A stretch of 64,000 bases of DNA from Mycteria americana (taxonomy: Eukaryota; Chordata; Aves; Ciconiiformes; Ciconiidae): the NCBI RefSeq assembly GCF_035582795.1, contig NC_134369.1, forward strand, positions 61,690,001 through 61,754,000, read 5' to 3'. Below the pieces are notes generated by a model. That model saw only the letters and a program-made list of their open reading frames with translations. It did no database searches and was not told where the DNA came from. Positions 11,201 through 23,200 of the stretch are shown here, in pieces. Position 1 is the first letter of the stretch, and every line of letters begins with the position of its first letter. The position numbers were made by a program, and so were the translations under genes.

Positions 11201-14200
11201 ATATGTATTGAAACTATCTGTTAAAAATCCATGAGTCTGGTGAAATAAACTATTGGAACGATCCCTTAAGGACACTTTAGAGTGCACAGTCACAAGGGTA
11301 ACTCAGTAAATCTGAGTAACATAAATAAAAAGTCTTCTCTTCCTGACTTACAAGTGTAACCATAACAAATAAGTAATCCTACAAGTCTTAGTCTCGTCGT
11401 ATTTTAACTGTGACAATTTATTTCTAAGGATTCTTTTTTTGGTCACAGTTCTTGTAACTAAGACTCCTACAGAAGTTGTGCAAGTTTTCTTTAGATTTGA
11501 GGTGAATAATGGAGCATGACCCTGATACAAGTTTGAAGCTATCATTGAAATGAAATTTTAGCAGAAGTTGTTAAAGTATTTTTTTGTTGTCTTGATTTTT
11601 TTTTTCTGGTTTTCTATTAGTTACTCTCCTCAGTATTCTAGAAAAATAGTTATACAATGATTTTTTTTTTAAATCATGTTCATAAGATTTAAATCATGTT
11701 CATAAGATTTAAATCATGTTCATAAGATTTAAATCATGTTCATAAGATTTAAATTATAGTTTAGAAGTTTGGATTTGCATAATTTAGTGGTCTTTATGGC
11801 AAATACTAGCTCTAAAAATAAATATTAATACTGTATTGTGAAGCTGTAGGCAGAGGCTTAGTCTGCATTTTCTTTCAAATTTCCACCTTTCTTTCCTACT
11901 AGGACCTATGTAGCAAACAGTTGGATTTATTTTTCAGACTTTCTTTTTAAATGAAAGTAATTTTAGACATTGGGGTTTTTTGGTGTTGGTTAGTTTGTTT
12001 TGTTGTTTGGGTTTTTTTTGAGCCTTTTTAATAGGAGAGTGCACCAGAGACCTTCAATAGCTACCTGTTTGCACTTAGGGTGTCAGGAGGGTGTATCTTT
12101 AAAAAATTATTTATGAGGGCAGGATAGTTGCATGGTTAGGCAATACCACTTTTGAAGTTTGATACCATGTATACTGCAAATGCAGTACTTCTTACCTGTA
12201 TCATAGGTATAGCCCATCTTGCATGTGTTGGTATGTATCAGTTCAAATTACTACTCTATTGCTTATAAATAACCAAAGTTGTTTAGTGGTGGGCTTTTTT
12301 TTTTTCTTTTTTTTTTTTTGTGTTTTTTTTGTTTGTTTGTTTTAAAGTGTACCTGTTCAGTGTGATATATTGATCCAGGAGGAGGGTTTTTTTTTTCCCA
12401 AAGAAGACTTTCAGAAATACAGGGTGAAGCTTGTAAAAGGAAGATGCTTGGGTTGACTAGGGAATTATTGCTGTTTAATAGCATTAGCTATATAGCTCAA
12501 CAGGTGACTTATAGCAAAAACTTGCTGTTACTTCAGAATGTGATCTTATTCTGTATCCCCTGTAAAGGAAACTGTCCAGTTATGTTCACATCAGTTTAAC
12601 ACATGGGGATGTCCTGCCTTTCTCACCTTCATCAGTGAAGCTGTGGTCCCCTGTACAGAATAACTTCTGTCTCTGTCATGTCCAGTTAGCAAACACCTGC
12701 AAAGTTTTAAGATGCTGTGCTAGATGAAGTGTCTGACCTTCTAACACTGTTGGCAGAATAAATTCTGTGCCAATGAAGCGACTGTTCAAGTGTAGTTCTG
12801 TGTTTTAGCCAAAATGCTAAAAAGACACTCTGTCTTTGTAAATGCAGTAGACTGAACTGGGATGGTTAAGCGTGGGCATGTTAGCACTTTTGAATTGGAG
12901 AGATGGGGCAAACAACTGTTCTGAACAACTCGGATGCCCAGATGACGCTGCCTTCAGTGATGCTCAAGATGATTCATACTTTTCCTCGTTGTTAGAGTAC
13001 CAAAGTGCTCATTGTCAATTAAGTTACTGCAGCAGTCTAGAGGCAGCTTGCTTAGCTGCTCTAACTCTGTGTTGCCCTGTAGCAGCATGCATGTCTCTGT
13101 TCCCTCTGAGCAATAGGGATTCCCCTTTTGCAAAAAAGTATTGGGCTGGCATTGATCTGGTTGATCTGTGTATGGTTTTTTGTTAGTCCTAAATTGATAG
13201 AGGCTTTGCTTGTATATAAGAGAGCCAGCCAAAGGGGAATGTTAGTCAGATCAGTGCTCGAAGTCCAGTCTTTCGGTGCTAGAAAATGCTTTTGCTGTGC
13301 TTTCTCTTCAGTCATTTGGGAACCCTTTCTTCATTGGTATCACCTCTGATTAGTAGGTGACTTGCAGCTGTGGCCCTTCCAGTGCAAGTCGGTATAAAGG
13401 AGACTTTAGATTTGGATGGTCTGCTGATATCAGTGCTGGTTAAAAGTATGATTATTTTTGACAGCAGAAATCCCTAGCCTGCATAGTATTAGTATGGCCA
13501 TATCAATGGGAGGGATGATTTAATAGCTGGGCTGTGTTCTGTCAGTAGCCTAACTGTGTGTTTAGTTCTGTGCCCTCATACAAGCTTCTGTTAGGACATT
13601 TAGCAAAATGCTTAAGGTGTGGGCAGTTACTCATTAGCTAGCACTACTGTCTGCCGGAAGATCGGTAGATGACAATAGATAGTCTGGTCACTCCCTCCTA
13701 CTCTTGAGGAAAGGCTGAGGAAAGAGACAATGTTACGTGATCATTTGGTACATTAAATCCTTTTAGCCTTTTAATGGTAATTTTTAAAGAAAGTGATTAA
13801 TAGCAGGCAAAAGGGCATTTTTTTCCACATAATATCTGTACCAGTGACAACTGTCAGCACTTACTGTTACTTAAAGTATCTTAATACTTTGCTTACTTTA
13901 AAATAAGGCTATTGGGAAAGCTGGTGCTGAAATTGGGAACATGCTGCCTCTTGCTCTAAAACTTCTGCAGCGGGATTCTGGTTTGCAGACTAGGTGATAC
14001 TGTAGACCTTGTTTGTATGGGATTGTGGGAAATCAGTTCACTGCAGTGTATCTGTGTTAGGGATTTGGTCCTTGATACTTGTTTTCTAGTAGCGTGTGCT
14101 CCTATTCTTGTTCCGTAACACTTCTTGCCTAGCTGGGTTGGGTCGTTGTGAAATGTCTTCAGCCCCAGAAGAAAGATGCGTTGCAAATTAATAACTTCAG

Positions 14201-17200
14201 GACAGTAGTTAAGGCAAGTATGTTTTTTTGTCTGTCTGTTACTAAATTTGACCACAAAAAGCATAAACCAGTGGGCCTCATTCTGCTTTTGGAGCATAGG
14301 TTGTACGTTTGGTTGATAATTTATTCACATAACTTCTGTAAGACTGTTCTGGAGCTCTTGGAATAGCAGCCAGTTACATCTTATTTTTAATACGAAAGTA
14401 ATTAGGGCTTTGTTCTAGTAATATTTTGTTAACATGCTGCAACGTGATGGAGTTATGGGCTTAATAAAAATACTGTATAAAAAATGTCCAGCATTCCTGT
14501 AGGGCTTGCAAAATCCAACAGTAGCCAGAAAAGACATAATTCTGACTTGCTGGACAGACATTACTGTGTTGTATTTGACTCTTACTGAGCTTTGTAATGA
14601 AAAAAATATAAATTGATTAACAATTAACTGCCACAGTGAAATAAGTTTCTATAGCAACAGGGCAATGCAGGGTACAATTATTCAGGCTGCTTTTCTGTAA
14701 CAGATAATTTTTTCTTACAAGCAGTGAATTTACACTATCGGACTAAAACATTGTTTTGTTATAGCAACGGATAATCCTGAGCTCTTTTGCTGCTGCCTTC
14801 CCCCCGCGCCCCCCCTGCGCAAAGAAATAACTTTTCCTCTTATGTGCTGAAAAGGGGATGGAAACAGGGTGGTAGACTGGTGGAAACTCAACCTACTACT
14901 GCTCGCCTATATATTACTTAGTATAATGGAGCTATACTGGATATGTTATTGTGCAGTATGAATTTATACTTCGCTTCTACCTGTTGACAAATCTACATGA
15001 AACTGAACTTGCTCTAACTTAATAATAATGATCATATAGTAGCTTTCAAATTTCAAGTAAATCAATTAATAAAGTTTAGTCCTAATGCTGATTCCCTGAA
15101 TTAGTCAGGCTTTTGGTTATTTGTTCTTTGTATGTTTAAAGTCTCTGTACATTTTATTTATTTCAGTACTTCTGAGTACCCTTAAAGAGAGGAATGTTCT
15201 ACTTCAAGCTTCACTGTTAAAATTGGAAAAGAGTAGAGTATTATCGAGGGACTGCAGGTGTTGGGTTTTTTTGCCATAAAACATGCTTGTAAAGCCAACT
15301 TTTGAGTGTTACTGTATTTTGATCTTTTTAAAGCTAGAAGAAATGAAATTTGAACAACTTCAGTGATGAAGCTACAGCAGTCTTAGTCTTTCAACAGGGA
15401 ACTTAATTTTCTGTGATGTATTTTAAGGATACTTTGGTTGTCTGATCACTTGAATGAAAAAACAAAAGCAGCAGTTCTGTCTCTGGCGAGCTGTATATAC
15501 AGTCAACCTCAAAGGATGCTATTGATAGGTGTGCATGTATTGTTAAAGTGCATTTTTCTGATATAATAACAAAACCGTACCAAGAAGAAAAAAATAAGAT
15601 TCAAAGCTAAAGTGAAAGTAATTGCTTTGAAGGTGTGACTGACTAGAACGCTAGTCCAACAAGTCGGGTAACTTTTTTGTGTGTGCATGGGGAGGAGATG
15701 AGCAACTCGGAGATGACGCTATCATTAAGTCATGCAATGTTTCCAGTTTGTTCCATGTTTTGGGGGCCATCTGAAAGCAGCCTGCCAGCGCTAATTTAAA
15801 TGAGTGTCGCCTTTAACAGGTATAATTTTCTAACCAGTTTTACTTACAGAGCTGAGCCAATTAAAACCATTTCCCAGTGAAAGTAACTCACTAAGTGTTT
15901 AATAAGTATCCTAACTGAGCCCGTGAACTGAATGAGAACAGTTGCTGAATTGTGCCAGAATGTGTGGTTTGACTTGGAATCCATTTGATATTGACATACC
16001 TATTTTCCTTATTTTAATTTGTTTCTTACATCTATTATATGTATCTTATCTTTGTTCAGCTCGTCTGAATCATGCTTCATTCAGCATTAAAAACAGGTGA
16101 GAAAGGACTGATTGTAAGTGTAGGCAACAGTGTGACTAGACTGTAGGAGTAGGAGGAAATGAAAGGATCTACTGGAGGATAAGGAAAAAGGAGATCAGAA
16201 AGATAACTATTACTTTTTTACTTTAGAGGTATGAATCTGCTATAACTTACTAGACTGTAACTATTGAGAAAGGAGTTACAGTTAACTAAGGATAAATCTT
16301 AAGTGAACCAGCATAAATCTTAAGTGAACCTTGTAGAACTTAATTATGAAGTGTAGTTAAGGAAAGAGTTAATTGTTATAGTACACTTCACTTTTGCGGA
16401 ACTGAGAAAATTAAGAGACTAAAATATGTGCTTCAGTGCATTCTAAGCTTTACAGAAGATGATATATTCTTTACGCGGTATGTGACAGTCTGTAAGGAAT
16501 ATTGCAGCATGAACTTTATTCAATGACTCCGAATATTTGGTATGTTTTCTACTATTCCGAAATCAGTTGCTTTTTAATTCACCATATTCGTAACAGTGAA
16601 AACTTCTGCTAAAAACCCTTTGGCTGCCTGTGACTCTAGTGACAGGCAGGTATTTTCTTAAGGCTTATTCTTGATTGTATTTATGTAGAGAAAAACATTC
16701 AAGAGCACTAGTCACCACACCACCCCCCTCCCCCCAAAAAAAAGAAACAAAAAACCAGACAAAACCCCCTACAAAACAACAAAACACCCCACCAGAACAA
16801 CAAAAGAACCCTGAAGAACTGTGAAGAATTCTCAACTGCTTCAAGTTACTTTCAGTTTTAGCTTTTGAAATTCTGAGGTAGTAGACTTCTGTGTTCAGTT
16901 TGTTTTGCTTAAAGTAAAACATTGTCTCCCTGCGGAGTAGGCTGAAGGAAAATGTTAATGTATAACATGTATTATATAAACAGCTTTATTTGAGGTTCAG
17001 GTGCTCAACCTTTCTAGTGTAATACTCTGGTAGTAAGGGAGAATTATAACTTAAGTTCACGTCCTTGTATGAACTACTAATTTTAGATTGGTATAATAGA
17101 TATTTTAACTGAAGGAGTTCTAGAACCTTAAACTCATTCTGTTCTGAAATGGGGAGATAATTAAAATGCTTAGGTTTTGGTATCTTTTTACATATTTTAC

Positions 17201-20200
17201 TGATTACAGGGACTGTGACAACTGTTGAGAAGAGAGCTTCAAGTTGAGGTTTTCTAGGAGTGGTTTTGGAAACAGTTAATATTTTCAATCGTAATGTTGG
17301 GACAAAGAAGTACGAGCATGTACATGATGGTGAAATTCTCGTAACAAAGTTGGGAGGCATCACTGTTCATAATCACAGTATTTTATAAGGAGAAACAAGC
17401 TGATATCATAACAGTAACTGAAGTGAAACTTCATTGAAAAAATACGTAGTTAGGGAATTTTTGCTTCAGCCGTAAAACTTTGAAAAGATGATAACCAGGG
17501 TGTAATGTTGATTACAAGCTGAGCCAGCTTGTGATACAGCTGTTGAAGGCAGGAGGAGATAAATGCAATTCAAAGATATATCAAATGAGGTTTGCCAACA
17601 GAAATAAGGAAGTGTCTTTAGTGCCATTGTACAAGGCATTGAAAAGATAGCTTTAATATTGTATGAAATTCTAGTTGCTTGTGTTGATGAAGGTGATTTT
17701 TCAACTCCTGCTACTAGGAGAAGATAGTGTTTAATGTAAAACTGGAGGAAGAGTGTGATTTTAATTAGCTGAGCAAAGCAATCGCTATTTCTTAAAGCTC
17801 TAAAAGGAAGAGAAGAAAGAAGGGAGAGAATAAATAAACAAAACCTTCCCTAGATGAATGAGAGATATTTCCGATCTCCCATGAATCCCAGTCATGCAAA
17901 ACTCACGATCAGTTCAGAAGGATCATGCTCTTTGACTAGCCCTGCTGTAAGCTATTGCTAACAGATGAACTGCATAATGAAAATACTGTGGTGTGACAGG
18001 CTACAGACTCTATGGAAAGTACAGAACAGATTTTAAGAAGAGGCAGAGCATTTCATCCAGAAACTTCTTAGAGCTGAGCCAGATGAACGGAATGAAGAAA
18101 ATGTATTTATAGTGATACAAATCCAGCTACCTGTGTGGTACCCAGTCAGGCTACCTTACTGGCTTTTAGGTCCAGAAGAGGAAATGAAGTGCAAGATACT
18201 GAGGAGCTGGAGACACTAAAGTCCAAAGAAAGAATGGAAGTACAGCTGACTCAGCATGCTCTTTCCATTATATCTGCAATGTTTTATGGTAACAGTATCT
18301 CAGTAGTTTTGTAAGGAAGCTTCAGGGGGGGTTGTTTTGTTTTTTAGATTTTCTTGGAGATGATTCTCTGTATTGTAAGTCTGCATTTATACAGCAGGCA
18401 TTGAAGGTCAGAACTATTTCATCCTATCTTTAACCATGAGCAGAGTAAAGGATGAGATTTTCTTGAATAATAACATCAGGTAATAGTGGATGCATTAATT
18501 TATTATAAAAAGAGGTGACCAGCCAACCTTTACTTCTTTTTTTTTTTTTTATCATATGGAGTAGTGAGACTGAAAAACACTAAGCAGTAAACCTTTTTTT
18601 GTTTCAAGTTTTCCTAATTTGTTCTTTATTTACCTCAGCATACTAAAATTTATATAAAAGTATTTGGTATGTTTTCTGGGAATTAGGAAAGGTTCCATGT
18701 GCTTAAAACAGATGTTTTCTTATTCATGATCCTGTATTTGAGCTGAATGTTTGAAGAAAGATCTTTCTTCAAAATGGAAACTAAGAAAAGCTAGCAACTG
18801 TGGCTTGGCTTTGCCTTGCTAATGTTAATCCTAGAACTTCAAGTAAGTTAGCCAGTTACCTGGCCGCTTTTGCACCAGAACAGAACGGTTTTCCACCAGG
18901 GTACAAGCTTTAATGTATGGAAACTGTCTTTCTCATTTAAATGCACTCTTGGGGCAAATTTTCCTTTCTGCTGTGAATGCAAAGTCTTGATTCACAGGAG
19001 AGAAGATGGTGTCAAATAGAGACTCTTTGCTGTTCTAGTGTAGCTCCTTATATAGTGAATATACCTTGTTCCTCACATCTGAGTGCATTCTCTTTATTTG
19101 GTAGCTATTTATGCACATCTTTGGCAATGAAGGTTCCCCATTCCCCTCCCATCTTAAACCACAGCAAAAATCCTTTGAGGTTTGTAATAGTTAATAAGGT
19201 GATTCCTCCAGTATAAGAATTGCTTGCTTCACTCTTTGGAATACATTAGGATGTTAATGTATCTTGATCAATATGCAGCACTAAACAGTTAAAACAGAAT
19301 TTCAAGTAGAGGCTCAGGCTGCTTGGTTACCATGGCAAACACAGTAGGAGATTCATGCCAAAGTTTGGAAACTAAGATACACAGAAGGAAACTTGTAAAC
19401 TGAAATAATCACTTTGGAGAACAAATGCAGTTGTTTATAATTTATTAGAGTCCCTTTTGCAAAGAATACTGTTTTAAAATCCTATTTTATCAAGCAAATC
19501 TTAATTGCCAGTTCAGAGGTTTGCACAAAGCAGCAATATTCACAAGCAGGGAAGAGTGACATTCTTTGTTGGCTTGCCCTCTAACTGTAAGAGCATTGAG
19601 TGAATAGAATAGCCTCTTGGAGACAGAGAAATTACTTAAGTACTGTAATCAAGGTTGACATATTTTCAGTGTGCCATGTCTTGTTTAACAGATGTGACCA
19701 GTATAGTGTGTGTGTGTGTATATGTATAATGATTTGTCTATGATAATATGTATGTTAGATCATATATATATATGATATATGTGATTTTATGATTTGTGTA
19801 TGTTGAAGATCTTGCAGTATTTAATTCACTTTCCCACACTTGTTTGTCTTAAGGTTTGCTAACTGTAACGAAGATCTGTATGTTGGTGTTTCAATGGGGT
19901 GATTCTCAGTTTGATGGCTTCCCTGTTTAATCAGCAGTCTTTGAACTGTCTGTGAACACAGTGTTTCATGTTGCAGTCCTGTCAGTATATTGTGGCAAAA
20001 TCTGATATTATTACATGTGACTTGCTGTACAGTTTTCCATAGGTGTGGTCACATATGAATCATGCAGTTATTTTTCTCTTTCTGAATGTAAACTAGTATA
20101 TGTATTTACATGCATCTTTTCCCAAATCTCAACCCCCAAAGGGGAAGCTATTATATAGAAAGGTCAATCTGTGGCTTGAGAGAGACACTACTTCTAAAAA

Positions 20201-23200
20201 CTTCCTGGAGATGGAGGCTAGAGTCATAGCTGGACTCTGAGACTGTGTGCACCTACCCAGACATGTGACTCAACCTCATCACTTTATGCATTGCATAACC
20301 TGGATTGGAGATTATGTTAGAGAGTTGGAGGCTAAGGGAAAGCAGTTTAGGTTATTATTGAGAAACTACGATTAATTTGTTGCTGCCTTTATAGCACATG
20401 GTGTCCTGGGAAGGAAGGCTTGATGTCTTGGTAACTAGGAAGTGGTGTTACTGAAACATTAAGTGTTGGAGGTGATGGAACAAGCAGTTTAGTATCAGGC
20501 TGAAATGGTGTTCAGGAGATCTCACAAGTTTTAAGTGTAAAGAGGCTGAGCTGCAGACTTGTTACAAATAGTAACTGTTATATTGAATTACAGGTTAGCC
20601 TGTGCTTTTTGCTGACCTCTTTAAAAAGGACTTACTGATCACTTCATAATTAAAACAAAAGTAGAATGTGAAAACATCTGGAAGATTATACTAGGGTTTA
20701 ACTCAAAGGAAAGTAAGAACTTAGAGGCCACAGGAAGTAATGAACTGTGCCATTGATTAGCCACAGTAAATAAAACTTTAAATACCTTTCATCCCACTAA
20801 GTTTGACATATGGTAATTTATAGTTCTGTGGTAGATCCGTAACTTCAGGAAAAGAAATAAAGGAGTAAAGCAGCAGAAATTGAAGGTGGACTAATTTGAC
20901 TAACTAACTATCAAGGCAAGAGGCAATTGTAAGAAACTTGGGAGATACAATTATGCTAGGTGAATGAGCAGGAGTGTTTGTTCCCACTAATCTTTTGGTG
21001 GCACACACTGGAGGAAAAAAAACTTGAGTCATTTTGGAACCACTACATAAAAAGAAGAGGGGGTTGCTATAGGTGACTGCCTTACTTGGTCAATACTTGA
21101 GCCCTAAATTTTTTTTTATTGTAAGAAATGGAATGGGGAAGAATATTAGAAACAAGAATGGAGTAAATCATATTGCATTGTATAAATCAGTAGGTCCATC
21201 TGTAAGTGTTCATAGAGGTCTAAAAAAAAAAAAAAAGGATTATTACAAAGAGATTCAGAGAAATAGTGAAAAATGTGATAGATGAAAACTTCCATGGAAA
21301 TACTGAAAAGGATGGGACTGCTTATTCTAGTAAGCAATATAAGTGCAGTGTCTATAAGGAATGTTAGACATCATTGGCTCTTCCTGGGAACAAGAAGGTA
21401 TTCAGTAAAATCAGAAGGGGACAAAATTCAGAACTGATACTTTTTTCCACATATTTACCTTTATCAGGATGTCTTGCTTTCAGTCATCTAGATAAATAAT
21501 GAACAGAAAGTGGATGTTAAAGTCTGGCAATATTCGCAATTCCATGCAGTAGTTAATGCAAAAAAAAAAAAAAATCCCAGAAAGAGTTGTTAAACTTCCA
21601 TATTTGCAATTTAAATGGCTTCCTGAAAGAAATCTAGGATGGACAATAATCCATTAATGCAGCTATCTTCTTGAACTTACTTCTGGAACATGAATCTGCC
21701 CACTGTAGAAGAAATGGTATTGGAGTAAAACATCTTTGATTGTGGTCCAGTTCTGCATGTGCCAGTATGTAAGTGCCATGACTTGTTAAATCTGTGTCTT
21801 AATTTTTAAGCCAGTGAGGGAGAGAACAGTATAAAAATGTGACCTGTCACCCATGGTTTATTAATAGCCCTGAGAGATCATTGGTTTGAACTTAAAACTG
21901 CACAGTGGCATCTCTTTCTTACATATCTCCTTAAAAAGAGCTGAGTAGGGGGAGAAGAGGAGGAAGGTGTCTGTGTCGCATGCAGAACATACGTGATTCT
22001 GAATTAGGTTTCTGTTGGAGAGGTTTTTATCCAGCAGGCTGAGCTACAGTTGAGCCAAAATTTTGTAGACCAGCCACTGGGAAGACACAATCATACTGAT
22101 AGCACACCTTCTTTTCCCTTCTTCCTATTAAAAAAAAAAAGGCAACTAATTGCTTAAACCAAAATAGAATATCTAATTCAGTTCATGTCTCTTGGGAGTG
22201 TGTGATACAGTGACTATATTCAGAGTTGTTTGAGTTTTACCAGCCTGTTTACAGATTTAGTGTGGCCAAGCGCATAACACTGAAGTCAAAGTCTCAATTT
22301 TTATCTGAATTGATCATGTCATTAACTGACACCCACAATAAGGTGAACTTTGCAAAAGGAACTGTGAAATGCTGGTTTTGTTAGCTGTTCTTCAGTATGG
22401 GTTTCTGAGTGATTGTTTAGATGCTCAAGAAGAAGTTAAAGCTCTTGTGCTCTTTCTGTATCATAGTAAAGCAGTATTATGCAAAGTGTGATGTAAAGGA
22501 TTGGAGTGCTTCTAGGGAGGAAAGGGACAGGTTTTCTTCTGCAAGTATAATAAAAATTAACTTTGTTAAATACGTGGAAACAAACACCTTTTGAAATGTT
22601 AAGTTACAGTGTCATGTCATTTCCCTGAAGTTTTAGTGATTTGATTATAGTGCAGCTGAAGATTGCTTGAGTTATTTGGAGTGCTTCCAGTCTACTTCCT
22701 GGAGTGAGCAGACTGTTCGGCTTCTTTTGGAGACGCAAGCCCTGCTCACAGACCTTTTCAGGACTGACCAGGACTTGCTCTGGAGAGCTGTGCTGAGGGT
22801 TGTGGTCAGTTCATTAGAACACTTTGGGTCTGACCCGACTCTTTGAACAGCACTGTCACAAGTTGTACGCTTTGGTCTTCCACTCAAAAGGAGCAGTGTC
22901 AGCATGGGTGTAAATTTTACCAAACGGGTAACGTGTTGAATTGAAAATGCTTTAAATTTCTAAAGGAGCAACTTCAGTGACTTGAGACCTCTGCTGGGTT
23001 GTGACAGATGGAGGCAGCAGCAGTGTTCTCTGCTCAGAAGACAGAGGAGGTATTTTTTGTATGGAGGGGTTCAAAACCTTGTTTCAATTTCCCTCAACCT
23101 CCCTCACCTACAGTAGTTCAAATGTGTTAACATTCCTGTCCTACTTTAATCCCATTTGCCCAGTCTTACAGAGAAACAAAGGGTAAGTTGATTCTATATG

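Noticed and set aside
12872-13186. A 104-codon + strand frame rich in Cys, Ala and Ser
   Set aside because: Open on both strands and protein-like at first sight, but the residues show no motif, there are no splice sites in phase, and the frame ends without any supporting signal.
16986-17363. A 125-codon minus-strand frame in intron 1
   Set aside because: No domain, no splice or promoter signal, and a composition typical of AT-rich intron. Length alone is not enough in 64 kb.
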